NCBI RefSeq assembly: GCF_024204645.1 | Contig: NZ_CP100351.1 | Coordinates: forward strand, 3,188,001 to 3,252,000 | Length of the DNA stretch: 64,000 nt | Reading direction: 5' to 3' | Source of the DNA: Desulfomicrobium sp. ZS1 | Lineage (GTDB): Bacteria; Desulfobacterota; Desulfovibrionia; Desulfovibrionales; Desulfomicrobiaceae | Shown here: positions 44,326 to 52,222 of the stretch, piece after piece | Layout: every line of letters begins with the position of its first letter | How positions within the stretch are numbered: position 1 is the first letter of the stretch | Position numbers and translations under genes: made by a program | The notes under the pieces: generated by a model | The model's input: the letters and a program-made list of their open reading frames with translations, nothing else | Told to the model about the DNA's origin: nothing | Databases searched by the model: none

Positions 44326-45333
44326 ATGAACAGCAGTGCGGCGTCCAAAAAGGACAACAGGCGCAGGATTGAACGTTTTTCCATGAGCATCCCCTCGAAA
44401 GTGAGCTCGATCATGCATGACTATTCGGACCAGGAGCTGGCCACGACAAACATCTCCGCAGGAGGAGTCTTTTTCGAAACCGGGCAGACATACCCCGCCG
44501 GCACTGAAGTGACCCTGATCATCTCCCTCGATTTTGGCGGCATGAAGGCCAGCCAGCCGCAATCACGATTCCGGGTCGAAGGCACCGTGGTACGCACGGA
44601 AAACAACGGAATGGCCATTGCCTTTGATCCGGACAAGGTCACCTCCATCCGCGTCAATACGGGCAGAAAACCTGGGCAGGCCGGGCCGGCCATGCTTGGA
44701 ATCGTAGGAGACGACCCGCTCTTGAACGATCTTTTAGCCGCCAGGCTCAGCCAGGAGACCGGCGTCAGCTGCAGCCACTCTCCGTCCTTGCCCAGGATTC
44801 TTGAAACCGCCAGGCCCGACCTGACCCTTCTCGACTGTACCGGCATGTCCATGGAGGAACTTCTGCGCGAGGCAAACGGAGAAGACTCTCCGTTCATGTC
44901 CACCTCCGTGGCCCTTTTCAACGTCCCGGAAGACCGCGCGCTCGAGCTGGAAGCCATCAATTCCGGCATTCGCGGCATCTTTTTCCGCAACTCTCCGTTC
45001 AAGCTCATGGTCAAAGGCGTAAGCGCCATGCTCGACAACGAGCTCTGGTTCTCGCGCGAGGCCATGTCCGCTTTTCTGCTCGGCAAGCAGAACCGTCCCG
45101 CCGAACTGAGCGCGCCGGAAGACGGACAGGCCGATCTGAGCCAGCGGGAGCAGGAGATTCTGCTTATGCTCGCCGCCGGAGCCACCAACAAGGATATCGC
45201 GCAAAAACTTTTTTTGAGCCTCAACACCATCAAGTCGCACATCTACAACATCTACAAGAAAATCGACGTGCCCAACCGATTGCAGGCTTCGCTGTGGGCG
45301 GCCAGACACCTTGGAAACAGAGAAAATTCTTGA
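44326..45333 (+). CDS. PilZ - receiver-like - LuxR-type transcription regulator
   Basis: A 335-residue regulator. A PilZ domain at about residues 10-120 has NRRRIERF and NISAGG (42-47), the two c-di-GMP contact motifs. A receiver-like region at about 125-245 begins MLGIVGDDPLLNDLLAARL and has an aspartate in LTLLDC, but it looks divergent. A LuxR helix-turn-helix at about 266-330 contains LSQREQEILLMLAAGATNKDIAQKL-type and LNTIKSHIYNIYKKI motifs. The likely job is c-di-GMP-dependent transcription control. GGAGG lies before the ATG. Confidence 0.82.
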   Translation: MNSSAASKKDNRRRIERFSMSIPSKVSSIMHDYSDQELATTNISAGGVFFETGQTYPAGTEVTLIISLDFGGMKASQPQSRFRVEGTVVRTENNGMAIAFDPDKVTSIRVNTGRKPGQAGPAMLGIVGDDPLLNDLLAARLSQETGVSCSHSPSLPRILETARPDLTLLDCTGMSMEELLREANGEDSPFMSTSVALFNVPEDRALELEAINSGIRGIFFRNSPFKLMVKGVSAMLDNELWFSREAMSAFLLGKQNRPAELSAPEDGQADLSQREQEILLMLAAGATNKDIAQKLFLSLNTIKSHIYNIYKKIDVPNRLQASLWAARHLGNRENS

Positions 45334-45423
45334 GTTTCGCGCGCAAGTATATCAAGGACCAATCCACGCCAAGGCCCTCGCGTCCGGCTTTCCAGACACC
45401 CTCGACCACAGGTTTGAGCATTC

Positions 45424-45969
45424 ATGAAAATTCTGTCCATCACGCAACTGCCGGTGCAGCCGGAGTTCGATTTCCCTACCTTCCTTTTCCTGTCCCAGAT
45501 CGAAGAACTCGGGCCCCGCGACATGCTCGCCGTGCTCGACGTTTGGGAAAAATGGCTCCCGCTCCTCAAAGTCTACAAGCTTGGCGACCGCAAGGAACAT
45601 GTGGTTGTCTTTCTTGAAAGCGAGGTTGAGGATCAGGTCGACGAGATCTGGAAGCAGTCCCCGTCCGAGGCATTCAAACACGAGGCCATCGCCCAGACCA
45701 TGATCATGGGGACCTTAAAGGCGCTGATGCCCGAATTGGGGGAAAAGCAGTGCGCGCCGGTTCCGGAGCCGACCAAGCCGCTGTGCCGGACGCTTGAAAA
45801 AATCGGCCTGAACCTGCAGGATTCCGGAGCCCTGGACCGCAAATACGCGACCATCACCCCCTATCCCCACCGCTACGGATGCGAACGCTGTCACTTGAAA
45901 GACAGCTGCATCAAGAACATGAATCTGGACCTCAGCGGCATCATGAAATCACAGCCCAAGGCAGAGTGA
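45424..45969 (+). CDS. Unknown protein with CX2CX5C motif
   Basis: I do not recognise a family for this 181-residue protein. The N-terminal 100 residues look alpha/beta and acidic, without a signal peptide or membrane segment. The C-terminal part has C110 and C121, then C153, C156 and C162 (YGCERCHLKDSC), which could hold a zinc ion or an iron-sulfur cluster. It follows the PilZ-LuxR gene by 90 bases on the same strand and has coding-type composition. The region after it contains the dispersed repeat. Confidence 0.65.
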   Translation: MKILSITQLPVQPEFDFPTFLFLSQIEELGPRDMLAVLDVWEKWLPLLKVYKLGDRKEHVVVFLESEVEDQVDEIWKQSPSEAFKHEAIAQTMIMGTLKALMPELGEKQCAPVPEPTKPLCRTLEKIGLNLQDSGALDRKYATITPYPHRYGCERCHLKDSCIKNMNLDLSGIMKSQPKAE

Positions 45970-46085
45970 TCCCCGTCTCACGCGAAATTTCTTAAAAGAA
46001 TCCGGCAGGCGGACGTATCGTCCAAATTGCTCCCATCTTCCTGTGCACACCGCACCGAAAATGCTTTTCGCCAGTGTCTCAAGGT

Positions 46086-46254
46086 CCGGTGTCGGCATGG
46101 CCTTGAGGCGCGTCGGCTGTCTGACTGAGCCAGGCATCGTTTGCTGAATCGTTGCCGCGCGTCCTGCCCGGATTTTTCGTCTGACACGCAACGATTCAGC
46201 TCTACGAGGCCCACGAAGGAGTTCCGGCGGGCCTCAAGGCCATGCCGACACCGG
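46086..46254. repeat. Nested inverted repeats in the 324-base gap 45970-46293
   Basis: The outer arms are a perfect 24-bp inverted repeat at 46086-46109 and 46231-46254. Inside it is a perfect 13-bp inverted repeat, GCTGAATCGTTGC at 46143-46155 and its complement at 46188-46200. The gap lies between two convergent genes (the unknown cysteine protein and the SPL-like gene), so a folded RNA end on both strands is possible. Apart from these repeats and copy A of the dispersed repeat I see no gene or promoter here. Confidence 0.75.
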
Positions 46255-46265
46255 GCCGCTTGCCG
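46216..46265 (+). repeat. Dispersed 50-bp repeat, copy A
   Basis: This 50-base unit begins AAGGAGTTCCGGCGG and ends CGGGCCGCTTGCCG. It is identical at 44 of 50 positions, without gaps, to the unit at 50875-50924. Its middle also forms the right arm of the 24-bp inverted repeat. Confidence 0.8.
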
Positions 46266-46293
46266 CGAATTAAAAACGTTCTCAAACCGCTCC

Positions 46294-47400
46294 CTACTCG
46301 TTGCCTTCTTCCCCAAAAGCCTGTGCCATGAGATGCCTGTAAAGCCCACCCAGGTCTGCGGGAGTGCGCCCAAGCACGGCCTGCCAGACTTCGTCAGACT
46401 CCATGCACATATAGAGCTGCCGATCAAGGCCGCCCCGTCGCAGGGCGCCTGCCAGAAAACGGAACTGCTCGACCCGCAGGGGACGCAGCAGGCGCTGCTT
46501 GCCGTCCAATCCGGTGATGAACTCACCGTAAATATACGTGGACTCGGGAAAATTTTCGCTGATGCAGCGCTTCAAATCCGGCATGTGCCGAAATGAGCCC
46601 ATGCTCACGTAGGCTATCTCTTCGGGGCGCAGATGGTCGAAGATCATCTCCACGGTGCGGGCGTAGCCGTCCTGCCAGCCGGGGAAATGGATCATGGGGT
46701 CAAAGTGCAGGCAGACCCGGAAGCCCTCCCGGGCGCAGGTTCTGGCCGCGGCAAGGCGTTCTTCCAGGCTCGCGCACTCCCCCTGCTCCTCGTGTTCGGC
46801 AATGGCCGGCGCGTTCATGGACCAGGCCGGGAGCACCCTGGACGGATCGCGGACCACGTCCATCCAGGACAGATCCACGACCTTGGATTTAAGTTCCAGG
46901 CAGACCTGCGGATACCGCCCCAGAAACTCGATCAGATCCCGGCTGTAGCCGGTCAGGGCTTCAAGCACCAGGGAATCGGTGAATTCTCCGGTTCCGACCC
47001 GATAGCGCCGGCTCGGGTTTGCGCTGAAGGCCTGGTCCAGTTCCCGCCACAGATCGTCCTGGTTGGCCCATACCTTGAGCACGCGATCCTGAAAATAGGC
47101 CTGCAAGATGCAGTAGGAACAGCGCAGCGGACAATTCTCGCCAATGTGGATGATCTGGTAACCGCAACAACGATAATAGCTGGTACCGGGACAATGACGC
47201 AAAAAACGCCCCCGGTACTGCTTCAGATAAAGAATATCCTCACGCGCAAGCCCGGAAGACAGGGTTTCCCCCTCGGGAAGAACTTCCGCCGTCAGGTGTG
47301 GCAATCTCTCCCGCACCCGAAGCGCGACGGGGGATTCAGCCACGGCCGCATCGACCACCACCCGGCTGATGCCCCGCAGATAGGAGGGCAGGGTATTCAT
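46294..47400 (-). CDS. Spore photoproduct lyase-like radical SAM protein
   Basis: A 368-residue radical SAM protein of the SPL family. The cluster motif CX3CX2C is C90, C94, C97 (GENCPLRCSYC), at almost the same positions as in Bacillus SPL. Later stretches such as MNAPAIAEHEE, HFDPMIHFPGWQDGYA and SMGSFRHMPDLK match the SPL pattern. In the place of the hydrogen-donor cysteine of true SPL (SCTSD context) this protein reads GEFTD, so the donor seems missing. The host does not look like a spore former. The start overlaps the ParB-like stop by ATGA. It may repair or modify DNA or another substrate; its reaction is not known. Confidence 0.82.
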   Translation of the reverse strand: MNTLPSYLRGISRVVVDAAVAESPVALRVRERLPHLTAEVLPEGETLSSGLAREDILYLKQYRGRFLRHCPGTSYYRCCGYQIIHIGENCPLRCSYCILQAYFQDRVLKVWANQDDLWRELDQAFSANPSRRYRVGTGEFTDSLVLEALTGYSRDLIEFLGRYPQVCLELKSKVVDLSWMDVVRDPSRVLPAWSMNAPAIAEHEEQGECASLEERLAAARTCAREGFRVCLHFDPMIHFPGWQDGYARTVEMIFDHLRPEEIAYVSMGSFRHMPDLKRCISENFPESTYIYGEFITGLDGKQRLLRPLRVEQFRFLAGALRRGGLDRQLYMCMESDEVWQAVLGRTPADLGGLYRHLMAQAFGEEGNE

Positions 47401-48374
47401 TTGCGCCCCACGGGAAAAAGGCCGTCCAGATCTTCACGGGCCGCGATGCGGGCCAGCTCGGCACTGGCGGCCCGCAACTCGTCCGGGCTTGTCAGGCGCA
47501 CGCTCAGTTCCACCGCGTTGCTCTCAAACATGTCCGGCTGCACCACCCGCCAGCGCGTTCCGGTCGATATCCTGCGGGCGGTTTCGGCAAAATCACGCTC
47601 CATGTCCGACAAAACCGGATAACGCCGCAGGCGCGCCTCGTGGAGGATGCGAGTCATGGCGTCCTTGGGCGAAAGACCGGCCGCCAGAATCTCCTTCAGT
47701 CCCACGCCATCCAGCACCTCCTGCACGGAAACACCGTCCCGGGCGCAGATCTCGCGAATCCAGGTCAGCACGTTGACCGCATTCCCGCGCGACCAGGAGA
47801 GCGTGATAAAGAGCGCCTCAAGTGCTGCCAGATCACCAGGGGCAAATGCCTCCAGCACGTCCGCGCAGGCCAGGGGGACGGCTCCCGTGCCCAGAAAATC
47901 GTCCCAGCGCGTGGGCAACGTCAGCCAGGAGCGGATCAGGCGTAGCCGCTTGGATCGCGCCTCAAGGTCCAGAGCTTCCAGCACCACCGCCATGTCCACA
48001 TCCGGCAGGGCGTTGAAATAGCGCATGGCCAGAACGAGCTGCCCGTCGGTCAACTCTGCCCCGGCATTGGAGCGCACGTAGGCCAGCCCTCTGGCCTCAT
48101 CGCTCAAGGCCCCCAGGTCCAGGCACAAAATCCCACGACCAAGCTCCGCCAGGGCCGCCACCCGTGCCGCACCCGCAATGAGCACGGGCCGAGCACCGCC
48201 GGTATCAACCAGTACAGGCATGAGCTGCCCATGATTTTCCAGGCTGCGGCGCAGGGACGGGGACGGCGGAGCGGACCAGAAAAGCCAGGGCCCGCCAACC
48301 TCGATATCCGATACGGCGCAACGCAGCATCGTAGGCCGCGCAGGACTCTGTAGCTGTTTATCGACCATATTCAT
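47397..48374 (-). CDS. ParB-like N-domain protein
   Basis: A 325-residue protein whose first 90 residues resemble the ParB/sulfiredoxin fold (SLENHGQLMPVLV, then ARPVLIAGAARVAALAELG where ParB has the GERR box). The GxRR arginines of CTP-binding ParB are not conserved (GAARVAA), so it is unlikely to be the chromosome-segregation ParB. The rest is helical, with no parA next to it. It overlaps the SPL-like gene by four bases, which suggests a joint function. It diverges from the EF-G-like gene. Confidence 0.65.
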   Translation of the reverse strand: MNMVDKQLQSPARPTMLRCAVSDIEVGGPWLFWSAPPSPSLRRSLENHGQLMPVLVDTGGARPVLIAGAARVAALAELGRGILCLDLGALSDEARGLAYVRSNAGAELTDGQLVLAMRYFNALPDVDMAVVLEALDLEARSKRLRLIRSWLTLPTRWDDFLGTGAVPLACADVLEAFAPGDLAALEALFITLSWSRGNAVNVLTWIREICARDGVSVQEVLDGVGLKEILAAGLSPKDAMTRILHEARLRRYPVLSDMERDFAETARRISTGTRWRVVQPDMFESNAVELSVRLTSPDELRAASAELARIAAREDLDGLFPVGRK

Positions 48375-48428
48375 GATTTTCTCTCAACAATTTTGAAGAA
48401 TTACGCACCGCTTAAAATCCCGTTGCTC

Positions 48429-48458
48429 TTGACAACTTCCAAGGCCCCTCTCTATAGG
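48429..48458 (+). promoter_or_regulatory. Promoter upstream of the EF-G-like gene
   Basis: TTGACA at 48429-48434, 18 bases, TATAGG at 48453-48458. The start codon is at 48642, so the leader would be about 175 bases; I see no riboswitch fold in it. Confidence 0.45.
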
Positions 48459-48641
48459 GGTATTTCTTGAAAAAGTTCAGGATAGCAGGCGGTTTACAAG
48501 CGCTCGGGGACTCAGAGCGTGGGACTTTCATCCAATTTCTTCTCTTTTGCAAGCGAATTCCCGTCATTCATCATGAAAGGCTGGAACGATCTTATACCCT
48601 GTAGCCATATGGTTGCGTAATACTTTGCATAAGGGGGCTGT

Positions 48642-50702
48642 ATGCAGGATCAACTTCAAAAACAGAGGACTTTCGCCCTGATAGGGCATGGAGGAACCGG
48701 AAAGACTTCAGTGGCCGAAATGCTGCTGTTTGCCGCCGGTTCCATTACCAGGCTGGGCAAAATTGACGAAGGCTCGACGGTTCTGGACTATGAACCTGAA
48801 GAAACCAAACGCAGGGGCAGTATTCAACCCGGTTTTGCGCAATTCCCCTGGAAGAAAAACCTGAATTTCCTCATCGACACGCCCGGTGACAACAACTTTA
48901 TCGGCGACCTCCCCTATCTCCTGCAGGGCGCGGACAATGTGGTCCTGGTCATCGACGCCATCGACGGGGTCAAGCCGCTGACCAGAAAAATCTGGTCCGA
49001 GGCCGTCAAAGCCTCACTCCCGGCCATGGCCTTCATCAACAAGATGGACCGTGAGCGTGCGAATTTCCAAATGGCCTACCAGGGTCTGTCCGATATGCTG
49101 GGCATCAAACCCGTCCTTCTCTTTCTGCCCATAGGCAGCGAAACGGACTTCCGCGGGCTGGTCGATATTCTGGCCGAGAAAGCCTACGCCTTCGACGAGA
49201 ACGGTGGTCTGACACCCATCGATATACCTGAAGACCTGGCTGACGAAGTCACCATGACGCGTGAAATCGCCATTGAAAATATCGCCGAGAGCAGCGAAGA
49301 GCTGATGGAAAAATACCTGGAAGAGGGCTCGCTGACAGACGAGGAGATGATCTCCGGTCTGCGTGCGGGCGTTGCCAGCCGCATGCTGGTCCCGGTCTGC
49401 GCGGGTTCCGCCATGCAGAACAAAGGGGCGACCATGCTCCTTGATACCATTCAGAACATCATGACCTCGCCGCTTGAACACGAGCCCTGGCTCGACGCCG
49501 ACGGGACCGAGCGCCCGTCAAGCCCTGACGCTCCTTTTGCCGCCTTTGTCTTCAAGACCATCGCCGACCCCTTTGCCGGGCAGCTCTCCATACTGCGCGT
49601 GCTCTCCGGCGTTTTATCCCCTGACGCCACCGTCCTCAACGCAACCAAGGACGAAAAGGAGAAAATCGGCCAAATCCTGTTTCTGGAAGGCAAGAAACAG
49701 ACTCCCTGTAAGCAGGAAGTCGGACCCGGAGCCATCGTGGCCGTGGCCAAGCTCAAGAACACGGCCACCGGCGACACCCTGTGCGCGGAAAAGGCTCCCT
49801 TCATCCTGCCCAAACCGGCCTTAAGCCCCTCAATCATTTCCTACGCCCTGGCCGCCGAGGAAAAGGGCGAAGAAGACAAGGTTTTTGCGGCGATCCAGAA
49901 GCTTCTGGACGAAGACATCAATCTGCATCTGGTCCGCAATGACGAAACCGGCGACATGCTCCTCACCGGCATGGGGCAACTGCACATCGAACTGGCCGTG
50001 GAAAAGGTCAAGCGCCGCTACAAAACCAACATCCTCCTCAAAACACCCAAAATCCCCTACCGGGAAACCATCAAGGGCAAGGCCCAAGTCCAGGGGCGGC
50101 ATAAAAAACAGTCCGGCGGACGCGGACAGTTCGGCGATTGCTGGATCCGCATGGAGCCCAACACGCGCAGCGCAGGCTATGAATTCCTGGATGAAATCGT
50201 CGGCGGCTCCATCCCGCGCAACTACATTCCGGCCGTTGACAAGGGCGTCCAGGAAGCGGCGGCACGCGGGTTTCTGGCCGGTTATCCCATGGTCGACTTC
50301 AAAGTGGCCGTTTACGATGGCTCCTACCACAACGTCGACTCCTCGGAAATGGCGTTCAAGATCGCCGGTTCACTGGCCTTCAAGAAAGCCGTCGAAATGT
50401 GCAATCCGATCCTGCTCGAACCCATCATGCTTGCGGCCGTTTTCATCCCCGACGAGTTTATGGGCGATGTTATCGGCGATCTTTCCAGCCGCCGCGGCCG
50501 GGTCCTGGGCTCCGATTCCATCGGCGGCGTGACAGAGGTCAAAGCTCACGTACCCATGGCCGAGATGATGAAATACGCCCCGGACCTGCGCTCCATGACC
50601 GGAGGCCAGGGCACTTTCACCATGGAATTCGCGCATTACGAGGAATGCCCGCCCAACGTGACGGAGCAGGTCATCGCCGACAGCAAGAAAGAAGACGAAT
50701 AA
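48642..50702 (+). CDS. Elongation factor G-like GTPase (EF-G2-like)
   Basis: A 686-residue five-domain translational GTPase. G1 is GHGGTGKTS (15-23) and G4 is NKMD (133-136). G3 reads DTPGDNNF (79-86), with D83 where the GTPase-activating histidine of EF-G stands. Switch I is TKRRGSI, not the ERERGITI of the main EF-G. These changes mark the EF-G paralogue group, whose role in translation is unclear; the main fusA is expected elsewhere with rpsL and rpsG. AAGGGGG precedes the ATG. It is a single-gene unit with a promoter and a terminator. Confidence 0.85.
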   Translation: MQDQLQKQRTFALIGHGGTGKTSVAEMLLFAAGSITRLGKIDEGSTVLDYEPEETKRRGSIQPGFAQFPWKKNLNFLIDTPGDNNFIGDLPYLLQGADNVVLVIDAIDGVKPLTRKIWSEAVKASLPAMAFINKMDRERANFQMAYQGLSDMLGIKPVLLFLPIGSETDFRGLVDILAEKAYAFDENGGLTPIDIPEDLADEVTMTREIAIENIAESSEELMEKYLEEGSLTDEEMISGLRAGVASRMLVPVCAGSAMQNKGATMLLDTIQNIMTSPLEHEPWLDADGTERPSSPDAPFAAFVFKTIADPFAGQLSILRVLSGVLSPDATVLNATKDEKEKIGQILFLEGKKQTPCKQEVGPGAIVAVAKLKNTATGDTLCAEKAPFILPKPALSPSIISYALAAEEKGEEDKVFAAIQKLLDEDINLHLVRNDETGDMLLTGMGQLHIELAVEKVKRRYKTNILLKTPKIPYRETIKGKAQVQGRHKKQSGGRGQFGDCWIRMEPNTRSAGYEFLDEIVGGSIPRNYIPAVDKGVQEAAARGFLAGYPMVDFKVAVYDGSYHNVDSSEMAFKIAGSLAFKKAVEMCNPILLEPIMLAAVFIPDEFMGDVIGDLSSRRGRVLGSDSIGGVTEVKAHVPMAEMMKYAPDLRSMTGGQGTFTMEFAHYEECPPNVTEQVIADSKKEDE

Positions 50703-50767
50703 TCCAGGCTTCTCCACAACCAGAGCCGCGTTTCAGCTTCCTTCGGACTGCCGGCAAAGCCACCCCG

Positions 50768-50797
50768 AAACCCTCGTCAAATGACGGGGGTTTTTTT
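50768..50797 (+). terminator. Intrinsic terminator of the EF-G-like gene
   Basis: AAACCCTCGTCA pairs with TGACGGGGGTTT (one mismatch), followed by a run of T residues. Confidence 0.9.
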
Positions 50798-50874
50798 ATT
50801 AAAACAGCATGTTGCCCGCAGCAGCCCCACAAATTCGCACTGCGGGCCTGCTTCTTCAAAAATGCACAACCCGC

Positions 50875-50924
50875 AAGGAGTTCCGGCGGCGTTCAAGGCC
50901 ATGACAACAGCGGGCCGCTTGCCG
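50875..50924 (+). repeat. Dispersed 50-bp repeat, copy B
   Basis: Same length and orientation as the copy at 46216-46265, 44 of 50 bases identical. The conserved blocks are the first 15, a central TCAAGGCCATG and the last 14 bases. It lies about 170 bases after the EF-G-like stop, past its terminator. Confidence 0.8.
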
Positions 50925-51259
50925 AGAAGGGATGCGCATCCAAAAAAAATCAAGCCCATTTGTTTCTGTCCACCATCGCATCTTGTTGAGCTCAAACTGA
51001 ATAGTTCCTGCTTTTGTTGACATCAATCGCATTAAAAATGTAACAAAAAAAATTACATCAGTTTTTTTATTGATCCGCACGCCACACATCTCGTAAAAAA
51101 ATCTCAAAATCAGCGACATGATATAACGGAAATCAATCATCCAACCATCTCACTGAATCTGACAATTGAACACCAAGGCCTGTTTAACACCATTCATCAA
51201 TCAAACACAAAACATGCAAACATCCTTTAAATTTAATAGAATGACGAGACACCCAGCAT

Positions 51260-52222
51260 ATGAGACACAAGATCAGCCTGGAACAACCCGTCACGCATCA
51301 AACGCCCACGAGTGAAGGCCTGAGCCCCGCCATCCTCCTTTTCGGAGAAATTCTGGCGGACGTTTTTCCCGATCGCGCGGTTCTCGGCGGCGCGCCTTTC
51401 AATGTTGCCCGGCATCTGGCGGCCTTCGGACAAAGACCGCTTATGATCTCCCGCCTGGGAGACGACGCCCTTGGCATCCAGGCCCTTGGCAGCATGGAAG
51501 ACCGAGGCATGGATATTTCCGGAGTCCAGATTGACCCGGAGCTGCCCACGGGAAGGGTAGAGGTTCATATCGAGAATGAGGGGCACCGCTTTGAAATACT
51601 GCCACGGCAAGCTTACGACTTCATCGACCCGGCAAGTGCGGCTGTCGCAGCCGAAGCCGCAGCTCCCGCGCTCATCTATTTCGGAACCTTGAGCCAGCGC
51701 CACCACACCTCTCGGCAGGCGCTGGCCCAAGTACTGCAAAACACTGCGGCCCCACGCTTTCTGGACATCAACCTGCGCGAACCCTGGTATGACGAAGACA
51801 CGGTGCGTTTGTCGCTGCAGAATGCAGGCATCATAAAATTGAATGATGAGGAACTGCGGACCCTGGCCGACATGTTCAAGGCAGGCGCAGGGTTGGCGCA
51901 GGCACAGGGAACAGAGCTGAAACGCATGTTCGATATCGAGCGCCTGATCGTGACTTGCGGGAAAGACGGGGCCTGGCAACTGGATGGAAACGATGACCTC
52001 TTTATCGCCACCCCCGGCAAGGAACCCTTGCGCATCGTCGACACGGTGGGCGCAGGCGACGCTTTTTCCGCCGCCTGCATTCTCGGCATGCGGCTCTGCT
52101 GGCCTGAGACTACGACCCTGAAGCGCGCAAACGATTTTGCCGCCGCCATCTGCGAAATACGGGGAGCGGTTCCTGATGACCGGGAATTCTACCAGACTTT
52201 TTTCAAGGAGTGGGAGTTGTGA
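51260..52222 (+). CDS. PfkB family fructokinase
   Basis: A 320-residue ribokinase-family sugar kinase. GGAPFNVARHLAAFG near residue 43 is the sugar-binding signature, and DTVGAGDAFSAA contains the catalytic aspartate and anion hole. Its place at the head of a sucrose operon points to fructose as substrate, giving fructose-6-phosphate for sucrose-phosphate synthase. The ribosome site is weak. The stop overlaps the next GTG start. Confidence 0.87.
   Translation: MRHKISLEQPVTHQTPTSEGLSPAILLFGEILADVFPDRAVLGGAPFNVARHLAAFGQRPLMISRLGDDALGIQALGSMEDRGMDISGVQIDPELPTGRVEVHIENEGHRFEILPRQAYDFIDPASAAVAAEAAAPALIYFGTLSQRHHTSRQALAQVLQNTAAPRFLDINLREPWYDEDTVRLSLQNAGIIKLNDEELRTLADMFKAGAGLAQAQGTELKRMFDIERLIVTCGKDGAWQLDGNDDLFIATPGKEPLRIVDTVGAGDAFSAACILGMRLCWPETTTLKRANDFAAAICEIRGAVPDDREFYQTFFKEWEL

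Larger units (their letters stand above)
50703..51259. other. 557-base intergenic region before the sucrose operon
   Basis: It contains the EF-G-like gene terminator, copy B of the dispersed repeat and then an AT-rich part from about 50985 to 51259. The AT-rich part must hold the promoter of the sucrose operon, but I could not pick a convincing -35/-10 pair. Small open frames here show no coding character. Confidence 0.6.

Noticed and set aside
45978-46526. A 182-codon minus-strand frame covering the repeat region and the SPL-like gene end
   Set aside because: It overlaps the SPL-like gene in the wrong frame and translates the intergenic repeats; no start signal is seen.
51141-51259. Promoter of the sucrose operon
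   Set aside because: Several AT-rich hexamers are present, but none forms a -35/-10 pair with 16-18 bases of spacing.
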